DNA of 64,000 nucleotides, taken from NCBI GenBank assembly GCA_039621445.1, contig CP154954.1, positions 20,446,642 through 20,510,641 on the forward strand. The letters are read 5' to 3'. Within the stretch, counting starts at the first letter, position 1; each line of letters begins with the position of its first letter. Both the position numbers and the translations under genes were made by a program. This DNA comes from Euglena gracilis. Taxonomy: Eukaryota; Euglenida; Euglenophyceae; Euglenales. A model generated the notes under the pieces. It was not told the origin of the DNA and did not search any database. It worked only from the letters and a program-made list of their open reading frames with translations. Positions 29,512 to 41,684 of this stretch are shown here, piece by piece.

Positions 29512-30108
29512 AGGAAAGTCGTCTTTAATAATGAGGAAAGGTGCTGAAAACCCACCCCAAACACCATGGTCCCCAACCATTACAACGCAAGCTTTTGGGC
29601 ATTGGCTTCGGAAGTTATCATTGTTTTGCACAATACCTTAAAGAGGGGACGTGTTTCGGGTTACCTGACAGTTAGGCCCTGGGCCAATCCGTGTCACCCT
29701 GGCTCGGTCACCCCCCCCTGGTGCATTGGGACAGTGCTGAAACAGGTTGTGTGTTCAAGGATTTCCTTTCTGTCCCAAACATATTTAAAAGTATTCATCT
29801 CAGTTTGAATCTTAAGCCCCCCCCCCCAGTTGTTTGTTCACAAAAACAAGGGAACGCCGTCACACAAGACGCTGTATCAGACCTTCATTTGGGCCCTTGT
29901 TGCAAGTGTTAGGCCGGATGACCTCCTTCCTGGCCTGACCCAGAGCCTTTCTCGCGCTTTCTTGCTGGCCTCCACACTGCTTTTCTAACGTCTATTTTTT
30001 TTCTTCACTTGTTGCAAGGGGGGAATGAAACTATGTTTCTTTTGCAGCCTTTGCATTTTTTCGCTTTTGGTGTTTTTCTTGCATGTTTCGAAACAGTGTC
30101 CATGCATG
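29512..30108. other. No gene seen
   Basis: Nothing recognisable apart from a C8 run at 29819-29827. Reverse-strand frames here are extensions of the TATG repeat frame. Confidence 0.45.
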
Positions 30109-30301
30109 AATGCATGCATGTATGTATGTATGTATGTATGTATGTATGTATGTATGTATGTATGTATGTATGTATGTATGTATGTATGTATGTATGTATG
30201 TATGTATGTATGTATGTATGTATGTATGTATGTATGTATGTATGTATGTATGTATGTATGTATGTATGTATGTATGTATGTATGTATGTATGTATGTATG
30301 T

Positions 30302-30341
<40 letters not shown>

Positions 30342-30796
30342 ATGTATGTATGTATGTATGTATGTATGTATGTATGTATGTATGTATGTATGTGTGTGTA
30401 TGTGTATGTATGTATGTGTATGTGTATGTATGTATGTATGTATGTATGTATGTATGTATGTATGTATGTGTCTGTCTGTATGTATGTGTATGTATGTATG
30501 TATGTATGGTATGTATGTGTCTGTGTGTATGTGTGTATGTATGTGTGTATGTATGTATGTATGTATGTATGTATGTATGTATGTATGTATGTATGTATGT
30601 ATGTATGTATGTATGTATGTATGTGTGTATGTATGTGTGTGTGTATGTATGTATGTATGTATGTATGTATGTATGTATGTATGTATGTATGTATGTATGT
30701 ATGTATGTATGTATGTATGTATGTATGTATGTATGTATGTATGTATGTATGTATGTATGTATGTATGTATGTATGTATGTATGTATGTATGTATGT
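30109..30796. repeat. (TATG)n microsatellite, about 690 bp
   Basis: Tetranucleotide tract interrupted by TGTG dinucleotide patches at 30303-30324, 30390-30425, 30468-30545 and 30622-30640. Frames on both strands are open for over 250 codons only because the tract lacks stops in several phases. Confidence 0.99.
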
Positions 30797-31640
30797 AGTA
30801 TGCATACACACCCACACACTTGCGTTTTTTTTTTGTTTTCTTGCTCGTTTTTGTATTTTTGTGCCGCTTTTTTCAAAGTCCACGTTGCATTCTCTCCCCC
30901 CGTTTGTTGTTCACTTCTGTGCTCTTGATATTTTCACAATCAATCTTCACATTGTGCGATTTGTGATGAAATGCGTAGATGGAGCCCCTCTTTGTTGAAA
31001 AATTGAGACAGTAATCATCTCATTAGAGTTTTTGGGGGCAGAAGTAGAGTATTTGCAAAAATAGTTTCACAAGGGTTTTTTGCAGACCATTCAGGTATGT
31101 GCTTCCTCTCGCGCAGTATTGTGCAATCAAGGGCTCTTCAAGAAAAATACATGAGAATTATTGAATCATTGAAACGTTTTCGGAAAGGGGTGGCAAGTCG
31201 ACAAACAATTGCATGCGGTGATGGCTCCAGATTAACCCTGAATATTCAACGATTGCTCATTTTGTGGTAATTTCCTAACTTTTGCTCTTTTGCTCTTTTG
31301 CTCTTTTGCGTCCCCAAACTTTTGCAGTCTAATGTGTCCATTTCGAAAATTGATTGAAAATTGGCATGGCGGCCGTCCACATGACAGGGCAGGGGATGAT
31401 ACTTCGGTCTGCATCGTTGATTCTGATGAATTTGACCCCCTGGGAGGACAAATATCACTGCGCTGGTTGAGTGCCCTCATTCCTCCTCGCAACAGATCAA
31501 TGTCATTTCTTGCAATCTGCCCTGTAGCGACCATAACAGCCGATGTGTGATGGGCCCGAAGCGGAAAGGGGATCGGCCCTCACGTTGATGGGGAGGAGCC
31601 TCCCGCATTTTTTTTGTGGTCCTTTTAATACAATTCGTCT
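30797..31640. other. No gene seen
   Basis: Unique sequence; a small TTTTGCTC triplication is at 31280-31308. No exon is supported. Confidence 0.4.
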
Positions 31641-31855
31641 CAGAAAAATCTGTGTGCGTGCGTGCGTGCGTGTATGCGTGCTGTGTTGTGCATGCGGTGT
31701 GTGTGTGTGTGTGGTGTGTGTGTTGTGTGTGTGTGTGTGTGTGTGTGTGTTGTGTGTGTGTGTGTGTGTGTGTTGTGCATGAGTGCGTGCGTGTGTGTTG
31801 TGCATGCATATTGCAAGGGTGTGTGTGTGTGTGTTATGTGTGCGTGTGGTGTGTG
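31641..31855. repeat. Imperfect (GT)n tract
   Basis: GT and GCGT repeats in four blocks separated by CATGCGG or TTGTGCATG. Confidence 0.95.
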
Positions 31856-31907
31856 GCGTTTTGTCCTAAGTGCTTCTTGGCCTCAACGTCGGTGCCCCGG
31901 CAACCAG

Positions 31908-32004
31908 ACCGCCTAGCGGCCACCCTGCGGGCCTTTGACGCCCACTATGGAGCGGTGTACGGCGGCCGCTGGGTTGGCCTCAGGCAGGCGATGCAGCGCC
32001 TGGG
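31908..32004 (+). CDS. Possible NSUN-type RNA methyltransferase exon
   Basis: After CAACCAG the frame reads RLAATLRAFDAHYGAVYGG then RWVGLRQAMQRLG, ending CTGGG/GTGAAT. 'FD.hY...fG.rW..Lr.al' is found at the start of NSUN-family (NOP2/Sun) 5-methylcytosine RNA methyltransferases, especially the mitochondrial NSUN4 type. The catalytic domain with its SAM-binding and Cys motifs is not seen here, so this rests on one short match. GC-rich codons and a good donor support an exon. Confidence 0.45.
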
Positions 32005-32652
32005 GTGAATCTCATGCACCGCCGCGGTGGCGAGGGGTGGCGGTGGCCACTGTCAGTGTGTTCCTGGGGGACGGATCGATGGGGACATGCCTCTGATGGG
32101 AAAATGTTTTTAGGTAACGATCTAAGCTTGATTATGCATGAAAAAATGTTAAAAAAAGGACTGGGATGTTTACTATTTTTCCTCTTGGTTGGGGAACCTT
32201 ACTACCCCCCCCCCCCCCAAGTAATAACCCCCTGGGTATTCTTTTTTTCGCCCGAAGTCCCGGCCCGGGGGGGGGAGGGCCATTGTTTGGGCGGGGCAAT
32301 CGCACCCCAAATTTTTCGAAATTTTTCGAAGTCCCGTAATACGGGCCCAAAACAGCACCCAAAACCACCCTTTGGGGTCATTTTTTTTGTATTTTCTCAT
32401 GAAATTCAGCATTTTTGGAGGCCAGATGATCCAGAAAAATCAATTTCTTTTCGTATTTTTTTTGTCAGAGATTGAGATTTTTACCTATGTTTTCAGGTCA
32501 AAATCCGGGTCGTCGGCCCGAGATTGGGGGGAGGGTATTGATTCGGTCGCCGAAGTTGGAACCCGAGCGGGGGGAGTATTATTTGGGGGTGGTATTATTT
32601 GAGGGGAGGGTTTACTTTGCTCTTGAAGCCCCAAACTCCCGGTGTCTTGCAG
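32005..32652 (+). other. Putative intron with repeat DNA
   Basis: Contains C-runs (32206-32218) and repeat-like words GGGGGAGTATTATTTGGG shared with 26060-26085. No gene. Confidence 0.4.
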
Positions 32653-32782
32653 CAAGAAAGTCAGCCACAACACCAAAAAAGAAAGTGGGCCGCACTCCTG
32701 TCCTTATTCTCAGCACCGATGGGCCCCATCCCAACCCACGCAGCACATTGTCCGCGTCAACGGCTTTGCCCCGATGGAGGAG
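32653..32782 (+). CDS. Candidate next exon of the NSUN-like gene
   Basis: Acceptor GTCTTGCAG at 32652, then one base completing a Gly codon left by the exon ending at 32004, then 43 codons ending TQHIVRVNGFAPMEE at donor GAG/GTGTGT. 'Y.A.vN.fa' follows the RW..L motif in NSUN proteins, which favours the join, but the first 25 codons are not family-like and a shorter exon from CCCACGCAG (32748) is possible. Confidence 0.3.
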
Positions 32783-33045
32783 GTGTGTTCTTATCCCAAT
32801 GACCCGCTGGAACTGTGCCAAAATAGTTTCGACTCTTTGGGTATTTTTCCCTGCTAAAACATGGTAAACGATACCTTAAACGATGCAAGAAGACAGTTCA
32901 TACTCCGCCCCTAAAACATTTCATGACAGCCGCTGCTGTATTTTTTTGGCACGTGTAAGTGACGGTGTGCAATTTGCCTCAGCTGTTTTTTTTTGCAATT
33001 TGCTGTTGTATATTTGTCGTTTGTGGAGACAGAATTGCATTTTAC

Positions 33046-33120
33046 CCCCCCCCCCCCGTCCAACGACCCCCCCCCCCCCATGTCCAACGACCCCCCTATG
33101 CCCAACGACCCCCCCCCCGG
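33046..33120. repeat. CCAACGACCCCCC repeat, four units
   Basis: Units of GTCCAACGA or GCCCAACGA separated by C7-C14 runs. Confidence 0.85.
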
Positions 33121-33159
33121 TCAGAGGACACCTTTTCGGACGTTTGATGTTTTTCTGCA

Positions 33160-33335
33160 GGTGTGTGAAAACTGGAGGTTTGCCAGCCCTGAAAGGCTTT
33201 TCTTCTGCCCTTCTCTTCTACACTGCAGCCCATCGTCCATTAAAATGTTCCCTCTGGGGAGTTTTGTGCATTAACGAGCGCTCCACCGGGGAGATAGTGC
33301 CTGCGGTTGTTGAAGGAGCTTCACCACACTCCTAA
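33160..33335 (+). CDS. Candidate exon, unknown
   Basis: After TTTTTCTGCAG (33160) a frame reads VKTGGLPALKGFSSALLFYT then GVLCINERSTGEIVPAVVEG and stops at 33333-33335. It has an acceptor and sensible composition but no recognised family. Confidence 0.2.
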
Positions 33336-33452
33336 CATTCCACCATGACATTTTCGGGTGTTTGCTGGGTTGTATGATGGAGTGAAGATGGTTGATGGAA
33401 TGCAGGGATTGTCGACTGGGTATCTTTGTTTTTTTCCCGATTTTGAAGCAAT

Positions 33453-33677
33453 GTGGATTTTTTCGATTCCAAAGTGATCCTGTTTGCTGAGGGCAAGAGG
33501 GGAACATGGGGCTTGGCACACAGTTTTGGAGGCAAACTGTATTTCACACGCGATGTGCTGCGGGATGATTTCATTCCTCCAATTTGGAGGTCCCAAAGAT
33601 GGAAGAACCGAAGAAAAAGAAGGAAGCTGTACCTGTGGTGGGAAAGGATGGAAAAGTTGTGCAAGAGTTTGCCGTGA
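33453..33677 (+). CDS. Hypothetical 74-codon frame
   Basis: Reads SKVILFAEGKRGTWGLAHSF, GGKLYFTRDVLRDDFIPPIW, then a Lys/Arg-rich tail. A different frame is also open (KMEEPKKKKEAVPVVGKDGK). No family recognised; it abuts the TG tract. Confidence 0.2.
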   Translation: MDFFDSKVILFAEGKRGTWGLAHSFGGKLYFTRDVLRDDFIPPIWRSQRWKNRRKRRKLYLWWERMEKLCKSLP

Positions 33678-33679
33678 TC

Positions 33680-34039
33680 GTGTGTGCTGTGCGTGTGTGC
33701 GTGTTGCGTGTGTGGGGTGTGCGTGTGTTGGGTGTGGGTGTGTGCGTGTGTTCGTGTGTGCGTGTGTGCGTGTGTGCGTGTGTGCGTGTGTGCGTGTGTG
33801 CGTGTGTGCTTGTGTGCGTGTGTGCGTGTGTGCGTGTGTGCGTGTGTGCGTGTGTGCGTGTGTGCGTGTGTGCGTGTGTGCGTGTGTGCGTGTGTGCGTG
33901 TGTGCGTGTGTGCGTGTGTGCGTGTGCGTGTGCGTGTGCGTGTGCGTGTGCGTGTGCGTGTGCGTGTGCGTGTGCGTGCGCGTGCGCGTGCGCGTGCGTG
34001 TGCGTGTGCGTGTGTGTGTGCGTGTGTGTGTGCGTGTGT

Positions 34040-34106
<67 letters not shown>

Positions 34107-34137
34107 TGGGTGTGTGGGTGTGTGTGTGTGTGTGTGT

Positions 34138-34188
<51 letters not shown>

Positions 34189-34232
34189 TGTGTGTGTGTG
34201 TGTGTGGTGTGTGTGCGCGCGCGCGCGCGCGC
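33680..34232. repeat. Compound (GT)n tract with GC variants
   Basis: Ordered sub-blocks: TGTGTGCG octamers (about 33735-33920), GTGTGC hexamers (about 33920-33975), GTGCGC, pure GT with GGGT breaks, then GCGCGC (34213-34232). Confidence 0.98.
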
Positions 34233-34668
34233 CGCGTGCGGTGCATGAAATTCAATGAAACACACCTGTGGGCAGGATACGTGCGAACGGCTGTGGCTAA
34301 CAGGTAAACCAGAGGGATGGGGGATGGGAACGGTTGAGACAGGCTCACAGCTCAGCGGAGCGAAAAGGCTTTGGCGACGGAATGGGACCATATTTTGTGC
34401 AATTGAACAGAGGAGGGTGAAAATTGGAGCACTCGAAACTAGGAAAATAAAAAAGATAATGGGGTGATGGTTTGCCGGAGGACTGGATCTGGGGGTGTGA
34501 TCATCCAACACCATTGCAAACGATGGCGTGTGATTTTCATTCACCAATGCCCATCACTTTTCTTGAACCTTCAGAGTGATAATAAGACTTCATTGATGGT
34601 CAGCAATTAGGAAATGGCAAAGAGCCTCAGGGCTTTGAGTTTAGTCTCTAAGTTGCTCCCACCACCTC

Positions 34669-34959
34669 TCACCAGTGATGAACCGTTGACAACTGCAGCC
34701 TGTGGCCCATCCCAAGCACGTGCACGTTCTGCGAGCCAAACGCCAGGGGCAGGTTGGACCCGGCGGCCGGGATGAAGGACGAGGCCATGGGGGTGTCGTC
34801 CAGCTTGACGGGGCGGTAGTCGAAGTTGGTGTTGCCACCCGCAATGCCGGTGCCGTTCGCCCACTCCCAGCGCACCGCGCCGGTCGGCGGGGGCAGCGTG
34901 GCGGCCGGCGGGACGGCGGGCGGCGCGCCGGTGGCCGGGACCAGGACGGAGGCGGAGGT
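34669..34959 (-). CDS. Last exon of Pro/Val/Gln-rich protein gene
   Basis: Acceptor GCCCGCAG, then TSASVLVPATGAPPAVPPAA, TLPPPTGAVRWEWANGTG, GNTNFDYRPVKLDDTPMASS, GSNLPLAFGSQNVHVLGMG, stop at 34669-34671. Pro/Ala-rich first third, then an ordered-looking region. A GTGAGAGG donor overlaps the stop, so an alternative downstream exon is possible. The family is not recognised. Exons at 35447, 35788, 36518, 37085 and 37649 on the same strand share its codon style. The strong GC-rich codon use stands out from AT-rich introns. Confidence 0.55.
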   Translation of the reverse strand, partial: TSASVLVPATGAPPAVPPAATLPPPTGAVRWEWANGTGIAGGNTNFDYRPVKLDDTPMASSFIPAAGSNLPLAFGSQNVHVLGMGHRLQLSTVHHW

Positions 34960-35446
34960 CTGCGGGCGGGGGGGGGGGGGGCACATGTGACACAACCGGC
35001 GGAGATTTGGATCGGGGGAATTGGTTTGGAATGGGGACAGTGCACATAGAAACATGTGCAAAGATATAGATAAATTTATGCACATGTACACACATGTTTT
35101 AAACATGTAGACGTGTACCTTTTTAAATACATATTGCATACTTTCCAGTATTTTTTGCCAGAAAAAGCATCTGAAATAACAAAATTGTGACATTTTCACG
35201 CATATGGTCAGCACAGACAGGCATTCAAACGTATTCAGGGTAGGGATCATTTTTTGGTTTGGGTTGGGTTGGGGTTGGGGGTTAGTGTCAGGAATGACAT
35301 CGGGAGAGGGTGGGAAGCCAACCGGGAATTTAGAGACCTGAAGAAATCTGCGGAAATTGAAGAAAGCCAAAGCACGACTTGCTGGCCTTATCTGACCTTG
35401 GTGGCTTCCAGGTCTGCGATCCCCTTAAACAGGGAGAAATTAATAC

Positions 35447-35630
35447 CTGCTCAACTTCAACAGCTTTGTTCCCCATGGGCACGACGTTCCCCTGGGCGTA
35501 GCTGTACCCAGTGTGTAGCGGTGGGGTCTGCACTGTCGTTGTGCTGGCGACATACTGGATGGTTTGCACCGGCGGTGGGGGAGGGGCAGAGCCATGCAAT
35601 GGCTCAGCTTCAAGAGGGGGCCGCTTCTTT
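35447..35630 (-). CDS. Exon of the Pro/Val/Gln-rich protein gene
   Basis: Reads PPPPPVQTIQYVASTTTVQ, TPPLHTGYSYAQGNVVPMG, NKAVEVEQ, then donor GCAG/GTATTA. It shares the PPVQ-x-QYVA motif with the next exon upstream. The 5' border is one of several AG sites near 35600-35635. Confidence 0.55.
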
Positions 35631-35787
35631 CTATGTATCATAAATCACTCATTGACTTTGGGCGGGATGAACAGTCCACCCCAAAAAAAGAATTCAAAGC
35701 TTCTGGTTCGGGGTTACGGCAGGAGAAATTAAGGTGGGAGAAATCACCCGCTTTTACACAAATACAAAACCATCCAAAGGTCACCGT

Positions 35788-36095
35788 TCGTGGAGAATGT
35801 CTTCCAGGGCAAACGGAAGCCAGCAGAAACCCGCCGCAAGGCAAAAGCCGATTGTATGGACAGCGGCAATGTACTGGACCGGCGGGGGAGGGGCGACGTA
35901 TTGAAAGGGCGGGGCAGCCGCGACGTACTGGGCCCGGGGCAAGGGAATGGCGTACTGGACGGGTGGGGCGGGCGCGACGTACCGCAGCCGGGGGGAGGCG
36001 GGGACGAGGCGCACCGGCCGGGGGGCGGCGACGTACTGCACCGGGGGTGCGGCGGGCAGGGCCAGCCGGGGCATCGCCGGCAGGGGCTGCGCCAC
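35788..36095 (-). CDS. PPVQYVA-repeat exon
   Basis: Acceptor TTCCCCACAG, then MAQ-like start VAQPLPAMPRLALPAAPP and five degenerate repeats: PPVQYVAAPRP, PRLRYVAPAP, PPVQYAIPLP, RAQYVAAAPP, FQYVAPPPP, VQYIAAV. The repeat is about ten residues with Tyr in fixed place. The 3' end is uncertain: GAACG/GTGACC at about 35788 is a fair donor. Such repeats suggest an extended structural or binding region; function unknown. Confidence 0.55.
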
Positions 36096-36517
36096 CTGTG
36101 GGGAAGAGGGGAATGGGGGCAGTCGAATGCCCGTGCTGGACGGTGGCAGCTTTGGTCATCAGGCCACTGAAGGGGGGAACACCGCTGCTGAAAATAACCC
36201 CTTCCCATTCCGTTTCCTCCCTCGGAAATTTTTGTTGCTGACTTCGTGTTGCTGCATCATATCTTTGTCGAAGGCATTGTCGAATGAAACAGTTTTTGAA
36301 AAGAATCCGCCAACACGGTTAAGAAAACGGAATGAAGAAAATGGAGTTTATATTCACGGAGCTTTACCCTCGCAACCCGAAAAACACGACACAAAACAAT
36401 GTCCACAAAAGTCACCAAAATCAAAAAACGCATAAAAAAGGCGCAAAAAAAACGTTACTGTGTTCCAGTAAAGAATTCGTTCAGTTCATATCATGGGGTT
36501 TCCAGGAGGGGAGATAC

Positions 36518-36590
36518 CGGCGTGGGGATACAAGTGTATTGCTGAGCAGGCGGCGGAGTTGGGGGCGGGGCGACAACGTTCACGGTGGTG
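36518..36590 (-). CDS. Exon of the Pro/Val/Gln-rich protein gene
   Basis: Acceptor AACACACAG and donor CCG/GTATCT bound 73 bases: one base and 24 codons reading TTVNVVAPPPTPPPAQQYTC then IPTP. Same Pro-rich style and strand as its neighbours. Confidence 0.5.
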
Positions 36591-37084
36591 CTGTGTGTTC
36601 CATGGCAGGTGCATGGCAGAGGCGACCCATCGGGGGCTACGCGGCAGTAGCGGGTCGCATCCACACCTCAGTTTGACTCAGAAGTGTGCATGCAGTGTGT
36701 GGATGTGTGGATCACACACCATTGAGGAATGAAACACAGTGCGAGGGCTGAGACGCAGGAAGAGCCCCGTGGACTTCCCCCACCTGAATGGGAAACCTGG
36801 TGGGAGGTCCACCCCCCCACCTAAAATCAGCCGGGTCATCCCAGCTGTGAGGTTTGACACCATCATTCATAATATACGTAAACTAGAAATGTAACATAGG
36901 TTCCATACAAGAACTGAAAAAGGGTTGGAAATCCTCCTTGCCTGTTTCACAATACCAATTCAGGAGGATTTCTCGACTGATCCACCGTGGGGGCAATTGC
37001 ATTTGGTCCCTGGCCAGCACTTTGAGAACTTTGAGCAAGGGGGTGGGGGGGGAACAAACCCTCAAACCCTATGCCCGCATCACC

Positions 37085-37213
37085 AACCAAGAAAATTCGC
37101 GGGAAAGCGGAGGCGCAGGTGAGACGGGCACAGCCGGCGCAGCGGTGGCCACCACGGGCTGGGCGACGGCCTGCTGCACCTGCTCTACCACGGTGGTCTG
37201 CACCAGGACGTTG
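37085..37213 (-). CDS. Exon of the Pro/Val/Gln-rich protein gene
   Basis: After acceptor TCCTCAAG the frame reads NVLVQTTVVEQVQQAVAQP then VVATAAPAVPVSPAPP. The 3' end lies at one of two GGTTG or GGTGA sites near 37085. The VQTT-VEQVQ pattern echoes STTTVQT in the exon at 35447. Confidence 0.5.
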
Positions 37214-37648
37214 CTTGAGGACCCCGGGGGTCAGCTCAGAGGCTGGAAAATTTGAGCTGGCTGAAAGAAGGCTGCTGGCTGACCCCCTCTCTCCCCTAGG
37301 GGTCCCGGCTGGAGCTGGGCTCAACTTGTTAAACCGGGTACCAAAAATCGAAATCGCAAAGACATAATAAAAAAAACTTCCAATTATGCAAAAACGATTT
37401 TTTTTGAACCCCAAAAATGTCCTGGGCAGCTGTTTTCCAATTTTACCCGTTTTTGGACCCATTTTTGTGCCCCCCGAAATCGAAAAGTACGGTACCGTCC
37501 AGCTGCTCGAAGGGCAGCTGGGGATAAATAAAAGTCGTTGATTGGGGGGGGGGAGGGGGGTTCCGGGCTAGAAATAGGCTGCTGTCTGGAAAAAGGCTGC
37601 TGGCTGGTATTTGACCCCAGGAGTGGGTCAAATTTTCTAAAGCAACAC

Positions 37649-37699
37649 CCTGGTCTGAACCGCCTGGACGGCTGGGGCGGGTTGGTGAACTGGCTCCGG
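37649..37699 (-). CDS. Short upstream exon, same gene
   Basis: Acceptor CCTCTCTCAG and donor AGG/GTGTTG bound 17 codons, PEPVHQPAPAVQAVQTR. In phase at both ends. No upstream start exon was identified. Confidence 0.4.
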
Positions 37700-37799
37700 C
37701 TGAGAGAGGCGATGGGAGAGCTCAGCAGCGGAGGTGGGGTGGCGCTGCCAAATACCACCGCCATTGAGTTGGGGGGAAGTGGGGCATTTTAAATGTTTA

Positions 37800-39240
37800 A
37801 AATTATTTTTCTATGTCAACAAATATGGCAAACCGTCTTTAAGTTTGGCATGTATGATGACATATTGGTGTTATCAACAACAGTAGCGCAATTTTCGGCT
37901 GGTTTCGGCCAGTGGTCCTTGGGTGGGTCCGCCTCATGGGCACTTTCTGGGGACAAATATTTTGAACAATAATAAAATTTTGCAATTTTTGAGGATTTCA
38001 AACCATTTAATCCCGAAAATTGCTATTTTTGGCAGATTGAGCCAATTTCTGATGGCTTCGAGGCCTTTCTGAACCATTTGGGCCGTTCTGGGCCAACTGT
38101 TCACCCTTGGGTTTATTTTGGGCCACAATTTGCTTTTTTTAGGACACTTTGAGCCATTTCTGGTTGCTGACCATTTTGGGCCGGCCGCTTTGGGTCTTTC
38201 AGGTCCATTTTTTTCTTCACCAGTTTTCCTCGATTTTGGCTGTTTGGGAAGGATGATATTAATAATAATATGTGCAGAAATTTGCAAACACTAATAGAAA
38301 AGGCGCAAAAATCACGAAAATGCAAAAAGAAATGCCCAAAACATGCAAAAAAAAAAGACCCCAAATCTACAAGGTTTCAAAAAAATTTCAAAAAACTCAA
38401 ATAAATAAATAAATAAAATGGTCCAAAAAATGCAAAAAAAAACAGGTAAAGCAAAAAAAATGTGCCAAAAAGCAAAAAAAATGTGCTGGAAAACAAATAG
38501 AAGATGCAAAAAAGCGAAGAATTCTGCAAAAATGAGCATTTGAAAAAAGCGCAAAAAAAACTGCGAAAAAACTGCGGAAAAAAATGCGAACCGCATTTCA
38601 CCTCTGAATGTTGCACTTTTTCCGCCTCAGTCATTTCTTCAAACAGTGAAACCCAACAAGACACCAGCTTCATGTCCCTTCCACTGCTGCCACGGCTGCC
38701 CATCCCATGGGTGCAAAGCCAGTGGCCCCATACACAATCATGCACAAACAATAAACGCCTCAAATCAAATTTGGCCTCAAATCAAATTTGCTTTTTCTTT
38801 CACTTTTGTGTGGGCGTGTATGTGTATGTGTGTGTGTGTGTGTGTGTGTTGCACCATTTTTAATTGTACAACCCGGTTCTTGATAAAACTGGTTACAACC
38901 CAATTTACTACAACCGGTTCTTGACAAAAATGACCATGGAAAGCACCCCCACCTGGAGTCTTAAAATCCCCTTTAAGCGACGTCTCCTCTGCACACTCCA
39001 TTCTTGTTCACTTCCTTCATTAAACTTCGGGTGTGAAACAAGTGGACCTTGTGCACAGCTTCAACAACCGTGTCCAAGACACCAGTTCAAGCGAGAAACC
39101 AGGACCACGACATGCGTAAACAGACGTCTCGGTTTGGGGCTGGGCGTTGGCACAAGCGATGGGTTTAGGGCTGGGCACCCACACACCCAAAACACCTTGC
39201 ATGGGAGGGAAAATTCCAAATTAAATAGTGAAACCTGATC
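37800..39240. other. No gene seen; A-rich and TTTGGCC words
   Basis: 38000-38260 repeats GGGCCA and CCATTT words like the degenerate family at 42.7-47 kb. 38340-38600 is A-rich with GCAAAAAA. 38818-38850 is a short GT tract. Confidence 0.5.
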
Positions 39241-39251
39241 TTGATACATAT

Positions 39252-39480
39252 GTTTGCATGTATGTATGTATGTATGTATGTATGTATGTATGTATGTATG
39301 TATGTATGTATGTATGTATGTATGTATGTATGTATGTATGTATGTATGTATGTATGTATGTATGTATGTATGTATGTATGTATGTATGTATGTATGTATG
39401 TATGTATGTATGTATGTATGTATGTATGTATGTATGTATGTATGTATGTATGTATGTATGTATGTATGTATGTATGTATA
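39252..39480. repeat. (TATG)n microsatellite, about 57 units
   Basis: Nearly perfect TATG repeats ending in TATA variants. Same motif and strand as 30109-30796. Confidence 0.99.
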
Positions 39481-39514
39481 TATATATGTATATACATAGT
39501 ACATTCTAGATATA

Positions 39515-41000
<1,486 letters not shown>

Positions 41001-41249
41001 TAGCTGGCATTTTTTTAAAAAAAACTGTTTTTTAAAAATAAAAAAAAGGTAGCAAAAAAAACAATCAGACCACATTTGCCTTGGTTGCAAGGTTGAAATG
41101 GGTCAAAATGCTTCAAAAACACATAATTTTTGGTCAAATTCATACAGTAAAAAAATGTCCCTCTTTTGTTTTTTTTTTGTTTAATAAAAAGCATTTTTTT
41201 AAAAAAAGAACAACGTTTTTTGGCTTCATTTTGAACGAGCTGCCAGCTA
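41001..41249. mobile_element. TAGCTGGCA inverted-repeat element (249 bp)
   Basis: Perfect 9-bp inverted ends TAGCTGGCA and TGCCAGCTA enclose A/T runs (TTTTTTTAAAAAAAAC) resembling the other A/T-run elements. No clear target duplication. Confidence 0.7.
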
Positions 41250-41329
41250 TGATTTCTTTCCACAAAATATGAATGGATAAAGAATTTTGCATAAAATGCA
41301 GAAAGCTCACTCAGAGCAGCGCAACGTAC

Positions 41330-41428
41330 CTCGGCCCCAAAATACTTTCCGTCAAGAACTCCATCAGCAGCATCCAGGTCATACGCCTCCTTTTGAGAGC
41401 TCACAACAATCAGACCATCCTCTGTCCG
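41330..41428 (-). CDS. 33-codon internal exon, unknown protein
   Basis: Acceptor CTGTTTGTAG and donor GAG/GTACGT bound 99 bases in one phase: RTEDGLIVVSSQKEAYDLD then AADGVLDGKYFGAE. Both splice signals are good and the composition is protein-like. The rest of the gene was not found; the family is not recognised. Confidence 0.45.
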
Positions 41429-41684
41429 CTACAAACAGGGGGGAAGGATTGCAAAAAAAAAAATCAGGATAATGCTGTTTTCATGCAGCATTATGCCTAA
41501 AAAAAAATGCAGAGTGAAAACAAACAAAATGGCTGTTTCGAATATACGGTCGGAAACCTGCAACTTTGGGCGGAAATCTAAAAGGTCCACGATAAAAACT
41601 GCCCAAAAATCGTCCAAAATGGTCGTTGAACTCGGATTTGGTTGTGGAGCCAGAAAAGACAACAGATTGGCAGTTTGCCGATTG

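Noticed and set aside
30005-30998. Open frames of 257-329 codons on both strands (CMYV and IHTY repeats)
   Set aside because: They are translations of the TATG microsatellite in different phases; no flanking exon or domain supports a protein.
33321-34547. 408-codon reverse-strand frame rich in His/Thr
   Set aside because: It is the translation of the compound TG tract plus flanks; no protein features outside the repeat.
38340-38600. A-rich GCAAAAAA tract as a retroposed poly(A) tail
   Set aside because: No adjacent gene-like body or target duplication was found.
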